Part shown: piece by piece, positions 53,973 to 63,120 of the stretch
Layout of the letters: each line of letters opens with the position of its first letter
Numbering within the stretch: position 1 is the first letter of the stretch
Assembly (NCBI RefSeq): GCF_000025525.1
Contig: NC_013887.1
Location: 816,729-880,728, forward strand
Direction: 5' to 3'
From: Methanocaldococcus sp. FS406-22
GTDB taxonomy: Archaea > AGJL01 > Methanococci > Methanococcales > Methanocaldococcaceae
DNA length: 64,000 bases
Program-made: the position numbers and the translations under genes
The notes under the pieces: generated by a model
What the model saw: only the letters and a program-made list of their open reading frames with translations
What the model was told of the DNA's origin: nothing
Databases searched by the model: none

Positions 53973-54254
53973 TTATTTAACTCTCTCCAACTCACTAACA
54001 ATGCTCCAAATCTGTGTTCTTGTGTGAAGTGGCATGTTTGGGTCATTGCTAATCTCATCTAAGATATGGATTGCTGTTGCACTTCTAACAATTGGCTCCT
54101 CCCCCTCTTTTAAAACAGCTTCTTTAGCCTTTTCAGCAGCAGCTCTAATGTTTCTTGGAACTGTTGTATCGTTAATTATCTCATCTAACATCAAAGCAAC
54201 TCCCTTTAATATCTCTTCAGGTGTTTTCTCACTCGCTGCACTACCAAATACCAT
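53973..54254 (-). CDS. UPF0147 family protein
   Basis: 93 residues, all helical. LDEIINDTTVPRNIRAAAEKAKEAV and LDEISNDPNMPLHTRTQIWSIVSELE form two repeated helical halves of the UPF0147 family, found in most archaea. Each half keeps N-D-x-x-x-P, so the protein is an internal duplication. GGAGGTGGTGAGTT precedes the ATG. Function unknown; small size and high conservation suggest a core cellular role, as inference only. Confidence 0.8.
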   Translation of the reverse strand: MVFGSAASEKTPEEILKGVALMLDEIINDTTVPRNIRAAAEKAKEAVLKEGEEPIVRSATAIHILDEISNDPNMPLHTRTQIWSIVSELERVK

Positions 54255-54388
54255 AACTCACCACCTCCAAACAAAACATTATATATAAATTATTTAAAAG
54301 AGAAGTTAAAATTAATATTAATATTACTGTTTAGTGGGCTTTAACTATTTATTACTTTAGGAAATATTTAGGTTTATCGGTGAAATTT

Positions 54389-56191
54389 ATGTGTGGTATC
54401 ATTGGCTATATAGGTAAGGATAAGGCTTCAAAAATCTTATTAAATGGCTTAAAAAGGTTGGAGTATAGGGGATATGACAGTTGTGGGATTGGGGTTGTCG
54501 ATAATGATAAATTAATCATTAAAAAAAATGTGGGAAAGGTTGAAGAGGTTGCTGAAAGAGAGGGATTTTTAGATGTTGATGGTTGTGTCGGAGTTGGGCA
54601 CACGCGTTGGGGAACTCACGGTTTTATAACTAAAGAAAACTCCCACCCACATACTGACTGTAAAGAAGAGATAGCAGTAGTTCATAATGGAATCATAAGC
54701 AATTATAAAGAACTAAAAGAAGAGTTGATAAAGAAAGGGCATAAATTTAAATCAGAAACAGATACTGAGGTAGTCCCTCATCTAATTGAAGAGGAGTTAA
54801 AAAAATTTGAAGAAATTAATGAAGAAAACTACATAAAAGCAGTTAAAAATGCAATTAAAAAATTAAAAGGAACTTATGCATTGGTTATAATAAACAAAAA
54901 CTTCCCAAATTTGTTAATTGGAGCAAGAAATGAAAGCCCTTTAATATTGGGAATTAAAGATGATAGCTATTTTTTAGGGAGTGATATAACTGCCTTTTTA
55001 GACTACACAAATACGGCAATTCCATTAGAAGATGGAGATATTGTTGTAATTAAAAAGAAAGATAATGGCTATGATGTAGTTATAGAAAATAATGGAACTC
55101 CTGTAAAAAGAGAAGTAATGGAGATTAACTGGGATATTAGCTCAGCTGAAAAGATGGGGTATCCTCACTTCATGCTAAAAGAGATTATGGAACAGCCAGA
55201 GGTTTTAAAGGTTTCTGCTAAGATATCTGCTGAAGAAATTAAAGAACTAGCAAAATGTATTAAAGATTACGATAGGATTTATTTTGTAGCTATGGGAACT
55301 TCTTTACACGCGGCAATGGTTGCTGAGTATCTATTTGCAAAACTTGGTAAGTTGGTTATAGCTTGTGATGCATCTGAATTTTTAAATAAGGGAGTTGTTG
55401 ATAAAAAAACCTTAGTTATAGGCATTACCCAAAGCGGAGAAACCTATGACACATTAAAGGCATTAAGATTTGCTAAAAGCAAAGGAGCAAAAACTGGGGC
55501 TATAGTTAATGTCTTAGGAAGCACAGCTACAAGAGAGACAGATATAACCGTTATGATAGGGGCAGGGATAGAGATAGCTGTCTGTGCCACCAAAACTTAC
55601 ACCTCCCAGTTGATGATACTCTATAGGTTGTTTATTGAGTATGGAAAATTATTGGGCAGAGATATGAGCAGATATGAGAAAGAGATTGATAAAATTCCAA
55701 ATTATATAAAGGAAGTTTTGGATAAAAAAGAAACAATTAAAAAGATAGCTAATAATCTAAAAGTAAATAACTACATATTTATATCAAAGGGAATAAATCT
55801 TGCAAGTGCTATGGAAGGAGCTTTAAAATTTAAAGAAATAACTTATTTACATGCTGAGGGAATGAGTGGAGGGATGTTAAAGCATGGAACTATTTCCCTA
55901 ATTGATGAAAATATGGATACTGTAGCAATAGTCCCTCCAAGGAATTCATCAGTATTCAGCTCAATATTATCGAACATTGAAGAAGTTAGGGCAAGAGGAG
56001 GAAAAGTTATAGCTATAACCCCAGTTGAGATAGAAGGGGCTGAAAATATCTTAGTCCCAGAAGTTATTGAGGAGATATCTCCAATTGTTTATGCCCCAGC
56101 CTTTCAGTTGTTGGCTTACTATAAAGCTGTTGAATTAGGAAGGGATGTCGATAAACCAAGAGGTTTAGCCAAGAGTGTTACTGTTGAATAA
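54389..56191 (+). CDS. glmS: Glutamine-fructose-6-phosphate aminotransferase
   Basis: Makes glucosamine 6-phosphate from fructose 6-phosphate and glutamine. About 600 residues. I chose ATG 54389 so that Cys2 (MCGIIGYIG) becomes the N-terminal nucleophile; GGTGAAATTT precedes it. The Gln amidotransferase half has GHTRWGTHG; two SIS domains follow with GITQSGETYDTLKAL and the final AKSVTVE. Starts nucleotide-sugar synthesis for surface glycans. Confidence 0.96.
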   Translation: MCGIIGYIGKDKASKILLNGLKRLEYRGYDSCGIGVVDNDKLIIKKNVGKVEEVAEREGFLDVDGCVGVGHTRWGTHGFITKENSHPHTDCKEEIAVVHNGIISNYKELKEELIKKGHKFKSETDTEVVPHLIEEELKKFEEINEENYIKAVKNAIKKLKGTYALVIINKNFPNLLIGARNESPLILGIKDDSYFLGSDITAFLDYTNTAIPLEDGDIVVIKKKDNGYDVVIENNGTPVKREVMEINWDISSAEKMGYPHFMLKEIMEQPEVLKVSAKISAEEIKELAKCIKDYDRIYFVAMGTSLHAAMVAEYLFAKLGKLVIACDASEFLNKGVVDKKTLVIGITQSGETYDTLKALRFAKSKGAKTGAIVNVLGSTATRETDITVMIGAGIEIAVCATKTYTSQLMILYRLFIEYGKLLGRDMSRYEKEIDKIPNYIKEVLDKKETIKKIANNLKVNNYIFISKGINLASAMEGALKFKEITYLHAEGMSGGMLKHGTISLIDENMDTVAIVPPRNSSVFSSILSNIEEVRARGGKVIAITPVEIEGAENILVPEVIEEISPIVYAPAFQLLAYYKAVELGRDVDKPRGLAKSVTVE

Positions 56192-56245
56192 CTTTATATA
56201 ATAAGACGCAAAATAACATTTTAAGATTTGGAAGAGGGAAGGGTT

Positions 56246-56731
56246 ATGGTCATAAAAAAAATTATAAAAAAGATTAGAGGGAATAAAGATTTGCCCACTC
56301 CAGTTGAAGTCCCTGATGAGGAGTATATAGTTATTGGAGAAGAAAAACCAGCTTACATATTGGAAAGTGAGGCTGAAACTGAATCAGAAGTTTTAGAACT
56401 TAAAGAATCCAAGGAAGAAGAAGTAAAAGAAGTAGAGACAGTAGTTAAAGTAGAGAAAATTCTACCAAAATTGTATGTTGTTAGGGTTAAGCATCCCTTA
56501 GACTTTGAAAACATAAAAGATAAAATCCCTGAATATGATGTTGTAATTGTAAATTTTGAGGAAGTGCCATTTGAATCAATTTTAAAAGAACTTAATGAAT
56601 TTAGAGATTATATGAACGTTTTAAATTATAAATTGGGGCTTGTTGCTGAAAATGTGTTGTTAGCTTATAGAGACGATGTGATGTTGGATAAATATGTCTC
56701 AGATATTACAGACGATGCTGAAAATGTGTAA
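56246..56731 (+). CDS. sepF: SepF-like cell-division protein (DUF552)
   Basis: 161 residues. A basic N-terminal amphipathic stretch (MVIKKIIKKIRGN) that could bind membrane, an acidic low-complexity linker (about 25-75), and a C-terminal SepF-like fold (KLYVVRVKHPLDFENIKDKI ... YDVVIVNFEEV ... NYKLGLVAENVLLAY). Archaeal SepF links FtsZ to the membrane. The layout fits it well, but ftsZ is not nearby. ATG 56246 follows GAAGGGTT; a longer frame from 56228 has no good site. It lies between glmS and the kinase. Confidence 0.7.
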   Translation: MVIKKIIKKIRGNKDLPTPVEVPDEEYIVIGEEKPAYILESEAETESEVLELKESKEEEVKEVETVVKVEKILPKLYVVRVKHPLDFENIKDKIPEYDVVIVNFEEVPFESILKELNEFRDYMNVLNYKLGLVAENVLLAYRDDVMLDKYVSDITDDAENV

Positions 56732-56760
56732 ATTTTTTATTTTTTTATTTTGGTGGTTAA

Positions 56761-57294
56761 ATGAGAATAGCTATAACTGGAACTCCAGGAGTTGGAAAAA
56801 CTACTGTATCAAAAATATTGGGGAAAAAATTAGGGATAAAAGTTATTGATATAACTGAGATAGTTAAAAAATATAAGCTATATAGTGAAAAAGATGAAGA
56901 TATGGATTCTTATGTTATAGATTTTGAGAAATTGGAAAAATTCATTGATGAGATTGAAGAGAAAGAAAAAACTATTATATTGGATGGACATGTATCCCAT
57001 CTTTTAAATCCCGATTATATTATAGTGCTTAGATGCAATCCAGAAATCATTAAGGAAAGATTGGAAAAAAGAGGTTATAAGCCAAAAAAGGTTTTAGAGA
57101 ATGTTCAGGCAGAGATTTTAGATGTTTGCCTTTGTGAGAGTAAAGGAAAAGTTTATGAGATAGATACAACAAATAGGGATGTTGAAGATATAGTTAATGA
57201 GATTATTGAAGCTATAAAGCATAAAAAAGAGATGAAAGGAATTGTAAATTGGATAGAGGATTATTTTGATTACCTAACCTTGGAGATTGAATAA
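56761..57294 (+). CDS. Putative adenylate kinase (AK6/Fap7 type)
   Basis: 177 residues. P-loop GTPGVGKTTVSKILGKKLG at the start, then ILDGHVSHLL and the lid-like RLEKRGYKPKKVLENVQAEI. The short NMP kinase of the AK6/Fap7 type works in ribosomal 18S/16S maturation in eukaryotes and archaea. TTTGGTGGTTAA precedes the ATG. A tail (KGIVNWIEDYFDYLTL) follows the kinase core. Nucleotide kinase and ribosome roles cannot be separated from sequence. Confidence 0.85.
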   Translation: MRIAITGTPGVGKTTVSKILGKKLGIKVIDITEIVKKYKLYSEKDEDMDSYVIDFEKLEKFIDEIEEKEKTIILDGHVSHLLNPDYIIVLRCNPEIIKERLEKRGYKPKKVLENVQAEILDVCLCESKGKVYEIDTTNRDVEDIVNEIIEAIKHKKEMKGIVNWIEDYFDYLTLEIE

Positions 57295-57298
57295 TTCC

Positions 57299-57345
57299 CT
57301 ACAGCCTTTTTAGAAAAGGTTTAATCAAAACTTTGTAATATCCTA
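57299..57345. repeat. Diverged copy of the hairpin repeat seen at 17203-17245
   Basis: CCTTTTTAGAAAAGG and ATCAAAACTTT here match the hairpin and following bases at 17207-17235 with a few changes. It lies in the 74-base gap between two convergent genes. Probably a dispersed repeat family of this genome. Confidence 0.45.
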
Positions 57346-57368
57346 ATAAAATTAAAAGAAAATTCGAT

Positions 57369-58904
57369 TTATTTAGAAATTAAATAATTCCCCAACAACA
57401 AAGCATCAAAATCTGCCTTTAAAAAGCTATTTATTGCATCTCTCTCAGTGCAAACTATCGGCTCTCCATGTAAGTTAAAGGATGTATTTAAAACCACTGG
57501 CAGATTTATAGAGTCGTAGATATATTTTATTATCTCATAATATGTTTTATTTGCCTCTCTTTTTAATGTTTGAGGTCTTGTAGTTTTATCTACATGGATA
57601 ACTCCTTCTATTTCTTTTATTTTGTCTTCTCTAACCCTAAATATCTGAGTCATAAATGGGGAGTATCTTGGGTTTATTAAATAATCATCTACAGACTCAT
57701 ACAGTATTGTTGGAGCAAATGGCATAAACCAGCTTCTTTTTAATCTTTTGTTAATTTTCTCCTTATTTTCTTTTGTTGGTAGGGCAATAATGCTCCTATT
57801 ACCCAAAGCTCTCGGTCCAAACTCCATTTTTCCTCTTGCTAAGCACACAACCTTATTCTCTAAGATTAGATTTCCAACAACTTCTGGAATATCTCTCTCT
57901 TCAACAAACTCTATTTTATAATCTTTAAGCTTATTTTTCATCTCTTCCAGGACTTTTTCAGCTATATCGTTATCTATCTCATATCCAAAGTATGTGTTAT
58001 CAATATTTATTTTATCTATTCTTTTATCAGCTAAACTTGCCCCTAAGCAAAGTCCTTCATCTCCCATAAACGGAGGGACAAACAAATTGTATCTCTCAGC
58101 AATTTTTGAATTCAATTTAACGTTTTGAGCTACTCCACCAACAAAAACGATATTATTTATGTTATATTCATAAGCCAAATCATCAATTGCCTTTAAAACT
58201 ATATCCTCTAAGGTCCTTTGAGCAAATTTTGATATTCTAACCTTATCTTCAAAAGATAACTGGCTTTTATCCATAACTATAAGTTTTCTTAATGCCTTTG
58301 TAGCTTCATAGCCAATAACTCCCAAATAGTTTTTGAATGATTTTAGCTCTTTTATATAGTCAATGGTTTTTAGATTTATATCATCCTCTCCTTCATAAGA
58401 GGATAAAGACATTACTTTGCCCTCATTTTCCATTGGTTTAAATCCTAAAAGCTCTGTTATTGAGGCATAGAAATCACCAACAGAATCGATTAAATCACTC
58501 TGAGCTATAATATCTAAGTTATTTTTGTTTGCTATGGATGCTAAAAACGATAGTCCATCTCCTCCCCCGTCTATTGAGATAATCAAAGCCTCTTTAAACT
58601 CCGACAACTTAAATAAATATGAATGTGCTATGTGGTGATAAACATAGAGGAATTTTTTGTTTATCTTATTTTGGAAGTTTTTTAGTTTTTTTATTCTTTC
58701 TCCTCTTCTAAAAACTCCTCCAATTGATACATACTCAATATTATCAGCATTAACCCTACTTAAAATATAATCTAATGATTTTTCTGGAAAACCTCTTTGA
58801 TTCTTTTTCCTTGTGAATCTCTCTTCACTCATTGCAAATAAGATTTCATCCTTTTTTATTAGAGAAGAGCTTGCATTATGTCCATCACAGATACCCAAAA
58901 TCAT
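57369..58904 (-). CDS. Carbamoyltransferase (NodU/CmcH/TobZ family)
   Basis: 511 residues. N-terminal Kae1-like ASKHA domain: ILGICDGHNASSSLIKK, YHHIAHSYLF with the metal His residues, ISIDGGGDGLSFL and VGGVAQNVKLNSKIAE. The C-terminal carbamoyl domain has MEFGPRALGNRSIIA and TSFNLHGEPIVCT. The family makes carbamoyl adenylate and carbamoylates hydroxyls of sugars or antibiotics; in methanogens the acceptor is unknown, perhaps a surface glycan. Length is close to the usual 550. Confidence 0.88.
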   Translation of the reverse strand: MILGICDGHNASSSLIKKDEILFAMSEERFTRKKNQRGFPEKSLDYILSRVNADNIEYVSIGGVFRRGERIKKLKNFQNKINKKFLYVYHHIAHSYLFKLSEFKEALIISIDGGGDGLSFLASIANKNNLDIIAQSDLIDSVGDFYASITELLGFKPMENEGKVMSLSSYEGEDDINLKTIDYIKELKSFKNYLGVIGYEATKALRKLIVMDKSQLSFEDKVRISKFAQRTLEDIVLKAIDDLAYEYNINNIVFVGGVAQNVKLNSKIAERYNLFVPPFMGDEGLCLGASLADKRIDKINIDNTYFGYEIDNDIAEKVLEEMKNKLKDYKIEFVEERDIPEVVGNLILENKVVCLARGKMEFGPRALGNRSIIALPTKENKEKINKRLKRSWFMPFAPTILYESVDDYLINPRYSPFMTQIFRVREDKIKEIEGVIHVDKTTRPQTLKREANKTYYEIIKYIYDSINLPVVLNTSFNLHGEPIVCTERDAINSFLKADFDALLLGNYLISK

Positions 58905-58924
58905 TTATAAACACCAATACAAAA

Positions 58925-59218
58925 TTATAACTCTCCAATAGCTTTTAACTTCCTTTCAATTGTATTTTCTTTATCTTTCCTTTCATCAATTTTTAAGTTA
59001 CTCACAACTCTATCAACGTCATTTAAAACTATAGAATGAGCTTCTTTAAATGCCTTCAAAATCTCATCTAAGTCCCCCTCTAACACAGTCCCCATGGCAT
59101 TTGGTTCAACTTTTAAATCATATTTCTTAAAAACCTCAATGGCTTTTTTAACATATTTTGAAACACTAGCTCCTCCTCCTAAAGGAATTATAGAGATTTC
59201 AGCAACTACTTTTCTCAT
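58925..59218 (-). CDS. Thiamine-binding (MTH1187/YkoF-like, UPF0045) protein
   Basis: 97 residues. VVAEISIIPLGGGASVSKYV, VEPNAMGTVLEGDLDEILKAF and VLNDVDRVVSNLKIDER are the family marks. Members form ferredoxin-like tetramers and bind thiamine or HMP-like ligands in some bacteria; the ligand in methanogens is not shown. ATG 59218 follows GGTGATTTTT. Downstream on the same strand is the carbamoyltransferase, 20 bases away. Confidence 0.85.
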   Translation of the reverse strand: MRKVVAEISIIPLGGGASVSKYVKKAIEVFKKYDLKVEPNAMGTVLEGDLDEILKAFKEAHSIVLNDVDRVVSNLKIDERKDKENTIERKLKAIGEL

Positions 59219-59291
59219 AAAAATCACCTAAAAATTATAAAATAAAAATTATCAAGAATAACTAAAACATTAAAAGACAAAATAGAAAGCT

Positions 59292-59783
59292 TTATTTCTC
59301 TAATTCACTTAATAATTCTTTCAACTTCTCTTTAACTTTTTCTAATTTTGCTGCCAATTCTTCATTCTCTTTCTTAAGTTTTTCAATTTCTTCTTCCAAC
59401 TTCTTAATGTCAGTTAGCTTCTCCAACTCTTCTTTTCTGACAATTGCCTCTAAGAATTTCTCTACCTCTTCAATGTTTAGTTCTCCTCTCTTCATCATCT
59501 CATAGGTTTCTTTAACAAGCTTTCCAGCCTTTGTCTCTCCTTTTAAGTGCTTTCTAATTGTTTGTTCAGTTCTTCCCAATTCATCTGCAATTTCTCTTAT
59601 TGTGTAGCCAGCTTTCTCTCTTGCTAAAGCTCCAGCGGCAATAGCTAAGGAATCAACCCATGTAACTTTCTCTACAGGGTCTTTTATTAACTCTAAAATC
59701 TCAGGTCTAAATAATGTTCCCAATATTAAAACATGCTCCAATTTGTCTATTTCTGTCTTTGATGTTGGAACTAATGGTATCAT
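59292..59783 (-). CDS. HTH protein with C-terminal coiled coil
   Basis: 163 residues. The centre holds a helix-turn-helix (AGYTIREIADELGRTEQTIRKHL, about 57-80) and the last 60 residues are a highly charged coiled coil (KKLEEEIEKLKKENEELAAKLEK). The N-terminal 50 residues (MIPLVPTSKTEIDKLEHVLILG) are distinctive of a small methanogen family of predicted regulators. GGGGGAGAGTT precedes the ATG. It probably binds DNA as a dimer; targets unknown. Confidence 0.75.
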   Translation of the reverse strand: MIPLVPTSKTEIDKLEHVLILGTLFRPEILELIKDPVEKVTWVDSLAIAAGALAREKAGYTIREIADELGRTEQTIRKHLKGETKAGKLVKETYEMMKRGELNIEEVEKFLEAIVRKEELEKLTDIKKLEEEIEKLKKENEELAAKLEKVKEKLKELLSELEK

Positions 59784-59845
59784 AACTCTCCCCCACTATA
59801 ACTTTTATTTTTTATTTAGTATTCTATTATTATCTTATAATTTGC

Positions 59846-60328
59846 TTAGTATTTAAAGTTTTTGCGGATTTCACAAACAATACCTACAACTAAAAACACG
59901 ATAACAAGAACAACAGACAGTAAAGCAACTTTTATTAAAAGATTTGGATTATATTTACTTATATATTTAAAAATTTGTAGCGTCTCTAAACATGTTGATA
60001 AAACAACGGCAATCCAAAAAGCCCTTTTTTCAGAAATGGACAAGGAAGTATCATTAAGAAACAAAAATCTCAACAAAAAATATACTACTATCGAACATAT
60101 CATGGATAATGTAATTGGATGGATTATTTCAAATAAAAAACTGTAATTTTCTATAATCAACCAATTTATTAGAAAAGCGAGAATCACACTTAATATAATA
60201 AAAACCATTTTTAGACGATTCTCTTTGAACGTTGGAAAATAATCTATCAACCTTAAACCCATAAGCTTTATGAATATTAAATATAATCCAAGAATGAAAG
60301 AAATTCCTAAAAATATAAAAATATACAT
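59846..60328 (-). CDS. Integral membrane protein of unknown function
   Basis: 160 residues with about five hydrophobic helices (MYIFIFLGISFILGLYLIF, FIILSVILAFLINWLII, MICSIVVYFLLRFLFL, FWIAVVLSTCLETLQIF, VVLVIVFLVVGIVCEI). No family recognised and no charged motif in the helices that would suggest transport. The ribosome site is weak (GGATGAATATGG). It follows the KaiC-like gene on the same strand by 31 bases. The C-terminal tail EIRKNFKY is basic, so it faces the cytoplasm. Confidence 0.55.
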   Translation of the reverse strand: MYIFIFLGISFILGLYLIFIKLMGLRLIDYFPTFKENRLKMVFIILSVILAFLINWLIIENYSFLFEIIHPITLSMICSIVVYFLLRFLFLNDTSLSISEKRAFWIAVVLSTCLETLQIFKYISKYNPNLLIKVALLSVVLVIVFLVVGIVCEIRKNFKY

Positions 60329-60359
60329 CCATATTCATCCCAAAATATCTTATTTAAGG

Positions 60360-61088
60360 TTATCTGAGCTTTAATACTTTATCTGGGTATACTATTATCC
60401 CCTCATTGGTTATATCAAATGGATGCCTCTTCAAAGAGTGGCTTGTTCCTCTCATCTTCCAGACGATTAAACTTCTCTTAAGCTCTCCATCAATTTCATC
60501 TAAATCTAACCTAATTATTCCGTCAACTGCATGTTCAACTCCCGGTCCTCCAAATCCTCTCTCTCCAACAGATATTTGAGATGTGAATATAGCAGTGCAT
60601 CCTAAGCCAGAGATAACCCTCTTTAATAAAAACACTGTCCTTCTTGCCATCATTGGCTTGTTTATATATAATGTTGTGACAGAGTCAATACCTATTCTCT
60701 TAGCTCCAATGTCATTTATAGCAGTTTTTAAAACGTCTATTAACTCCCTCTCATCGTTTGGGTCATTTACAACATACTTCTCTCTCTTTGCAGCGCTACC
60801 AATTCCATAGGTAAATGCATCAATTATAGCAAATTTTCCTTCCTCCTCTAACTTCCTAATATCCCATCCAAACTGCCTCATGTTCTCTCTAATCTGAACT
60901 GGATGCTCTTCCAAAGCTACCAAAATACTTGGCTCGTTGTAATCAACAGCCCCTTTGTATAAAAATTGCTGACAGAATATAGATTTTCCAGTTCCAGGTC
61001 CTCCAGATAGGAGAACGACGTTTCTTTCAGGTATTCCACCATGTAAGATTTCATCCATTCCTGGAATTCCTGTTTTTACCCTTTTCAT
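60360..61088 (-). CDS. KaiC-domain RecA-superfamily ATPase
   Basis: 242 residues, a single KaiC domain. [24 protein letters not shown] leads to the P-loop [30 protein letters not shown] is the Walker B strand and [12 protein letters not shown] the sensor. One domain, no extra module, as in many archaeal KaiC-like proteins that act in signalling. GGTGAGAATATG gives the start. The next gene upstream (61135-61422) may be cotranscribed. Partner and output unknown. Confidence 0.88.
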   Translation of the reverse strand: MKRVKTGIPGMDEILHGGIPERNVVLLSGGPGTGKSIFCQQFLYKGAVDYNEPSILVALEEHPVQIRENMRQFGWDIRKLEEEGKFAIIDAFTYGIGSAAKREKYVVNDPNDERELIDVLKTAINDIGAKRIGIDSVTTLYINKPMMARRTVFLLKRVISGLGCTAIFTSQISVGERGFGGPGVEHAVDGIIRLDLDEIDGELKRSLIVWKMRGTSHSLKRHPFDITNEGIIVYPDKVLKLR

Positions 61089-61134
61089 ATTCTCACCTTA
61101 ATTACTTTGTTAATCTTTTAATTAACTAAGAGGA

Positions 61135-61422
61135 CTAATCCCCCTCCCTAAATGACCTCATTTCTAATTTCTTTTCAGGAATATCATCTAAGAACATTAA
61201 TGACCCTTGTATCTCTACAGCACATACTTTTGATGGGTCAATAATGGCAAATGACTTACTTTCCATATTCCAAATTATTACCGGGTCTTTTTTTCCAGTC
61301 CATAGATATTTTAATATACCATTTTTTAAGTGTGTAACTGCATCAAAATCGTATTCTCCCTCTACAACATTACCCTCAAAATAAACTTTTACATATAATT
61401 TATCTATTTTTCTTCTTGGCAT
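61135..61422 (-). CDS. Small beta-rich protein of unknown function
   Basis: 95 residues, no membrane segment. It begins MPRRKIDKLYVKVYFEGNVV; later parts are LWTGKKDPVIIWNMESKSFAI and the acidic C-terminal region. The alternation suggests a beta barrel. ATG 61422 follows GTGGGGGAGT. It sits 47 bases upstream of the KaiC-like gene on the same strand, so the two may work together. No family recognised. Confidence 0.6.
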   Translation of the reverse strand: MPRRKIDKLYVKVYFEGNVVEGEYDFDAVTHLKNGILKYLWTGKKDPVIIWNMESKSFAIIDPSKVCAVEIQGSLMFLDDIPEKKLEMRSFREGD

Positions 61423-61574
61423 ACTCCCCCACATAGTTAAATTTTGATTTTATTCTAACAGAATAATACTTTATCAATTAGGTATATTTATAAATATCCT
61501 ATCAATTCAATATAGCTAAGACAAAATGCTAATAGTTTTTTGTAAAACTTATTAAAAAACTAAAAAGACATATT

Positions 61575-61591
61575 TTTTGCAAAAAACTAAT
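61575..61591 (+). repeat. Left copy of a 17-base inverted repeat around the CofE-like gene
   Basis: TTTTGCAAAAAACTAAT. Its exact inverse is at 62624-62640, on the far side of the CofE-like gene. It overlaps a small palindrome (TTTTTTGCAAAAAA). Confidence 0.5.
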
Positions 61592-61607
61592 TTTAACATG
61601 TGAGAGT

Positions 61608-62486
61608 ATGAAAGCTTATCCTATTAGAACAAAATACATAAAAAGAGGAGAAAATTTTATCCCAATTGTTGTTGAAGCAATAAAAAACAGTGGAATTAAG
61701 TTAGAGGACGGAGATTTTGTTGTATTGAGTGAGAAGATGGTATCAACTGCTGAAGGTAACTTTGTTGATGAAAGTAAATTCAAACCCGGAATTTTTGCCT
61801 ATCTTTGCTACTATTGGTCTAAGTATGTCTGGGGATATGTTCTTGGAAAGTTGTTGAAAGTTAAAGAAGATAAAATAAAAAATTTGAGAAAGATGCCAAA
61901 AGAAGAGACTTTAAGGCATAAACAAACAATTATAGAGACTGTTGGATTGAGATATGCTCTAAAGCCCTATGCTGAGGGTGGAGTAGATTTAACAAATGTT
62001 CCAGGCACTTATGTCTGCCCTCTCCCAAAAAATCCAAAGAAATGGGCTGAAATGTTATATAAAGAGATAAAAAAAGAGCTTGGTGTTGATGTTGTTGTTA
62101 TGGTTGCTGATACTGATGCCACTTATAAGGTTTTAAACTTTTATGTTACTGCTTTACCTTATGCAATTAATGGAATAATAAGTGGGATTGGTGTTTTTGG
62201 CTTCATTCTTGGAAGATTGGCTGATGTTTTAAAGATTGGTGGATTTGCTGGATGCACTCCATTAGCAATAGCTGGAAACGAAGTTTATAAAAAATATTCG
62301 ATAGGAGAGCTTGTTAGAATAGCTTTTATCTGTGATAGGGTGCATAAAACAATAAAAAACATTAACGAAGTTTTGGAGAAGTATAACAGCTATATCATAA
62401 CTGAAGAGATTTTAGAGAAGTTGGAGCACACACCGGTAGTTGTTGTTAAGATTAAGGAAGAATATAAACCAGAATCTCAAAATTAA
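61608..62486 (+). CDS. F420-0:gamma-glutamyl ligase-like protein (CofE homologue)
   Basis: 292 residues. It begins MKAYPIRTKYIKRGENFIPIV and has DGDFVVLSEKMVSTAEGNFVDE, VVVMVADTDATYKVLNFYVT and GGFAGCTPLAIAGNEVYKK, the pattern of CofE and its archaeal paralogues. True CofE adds Glu to coenzyme F420-0; this copy is longer and diverges in the middle (YWSKYVWGYVLGKLL), so it may act on another substrate. TGTGAGAGT precedes the ATG. A 17-base inverted repeat flanks the gene. Confidence 0.7.
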   Translation: MKAYPIRTKYIKRGENFIPIVVEAIKNSGIKLEDGDFVVLSEKMVSTAEGNFVDESKFKPGIFAYLCYYWSKYVWGYVLGKLLKVKEDKIKNLRKMPKEETLRHKQTIIETVGLRYALKPYAEGGVDLTNVPGTYVCPLPKNPKKWAEMLYKEIKKELGVDVVVMVADTDATYKVLNFYVTALPYAINGIISGIGVFGFILGRLADVLKIGGFAGCTPLAIAGNEVYKKYSIGELVRIAFICDRVHKTIKNINEVLEKYNSYIITEEILEKLEHTPVVVVKIKEEYKPESQN

Positions 62487-62672
62487 CATTTTTAAAGTCA
62501 AATATTTTGTAATCTTTAATGACTCTGCTATTATTAAGCAATTTTACCTCCTTCAGCATTTTCTACTCCTTTTAATTTTCTTCCCAATTCTTTAAGTTTC
62601 TTATCATAACTTAATCACTCAATATTAGTTTTTTGCAAAATATCTTAAAGTGAATAAGGAAGAAATAAGGCT
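62487..62672. other. Degenerate spacer after the CofE-like gene
   Basis: No intact gene. On the minus strand a 24-codon stretch (about 62537-62608, KLKELGRKLKGVENAEGG) reads like the tail of a small antitoxin-type protein, with no start. The right inverted repeat lies at 62624-62640. Confidence 0.35.
62624..62640 (-). repeat. Right copy of the 17-base inverted repeat around the CofE-like gene
   Basis: ATTAGTTTTTTGCAAAA, the exact inverse of 61575-61591. Confidence 0.5.
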
Positions 62673-63120
62673 CTAAAGAGCCTCAAATATCCTTTTATCT
62701 AAAAACTCCTCTAATAATTCTTTTGTATTATAAACTTTAACTTTATTTTGCTTCTTTAAATCGTTATCATTACTCCAAATTGGGCAGTTCAGCTTTAAAG
62801 CTAATGCTACATAGTGAGTGTCTTTCTCATCAATGTCTTTCATTATCTCATAAGCTTCTTTAATCTTATCTTCATAATATTTTGAAGGAACTACCTCAAC
62901 AACTTCAAAAAATGCAACTTAATAGGTAATCATAAGACAACTTTTGTTTATAGTTGTTTCTCTTCTTCAATATGTATGGTTCATACTCCCTCTATTTCTT
63001 TTAAACCATCTTCTGGGAAAAATAGAGAGAATTCATTGCTAAATATAATCCTCCCAGTTAATGACTCATCTTTTTATTAATGCTGAAAATATAATATTGG
63101 CATCAATTACAATCCATATT
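62673..63120 (-). pseudogene. Decayed PIN-domain (VapC-like) toxin gene
   Basis: On the minus strand fragments of a PIN domain lie in order across several frames and stops: WIVIDANIIFSALIK (N-terminal Asp motif) near 63115-63070, FSNEFSLFFPEDGLKEIE near 63030, and a long C-terminal piece EVVEVVPSKYYEDKIKEAYEIM, then DEKDTHYVALALKLNCPIWSND near 62820, ending EFLDKRIFEAL at TAG 62673-62675. At least three stops or shifts break it. It overlaps the end of the VapB-like antitoxin, the normal order for a VapBC pair. Confidence 0.7.
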
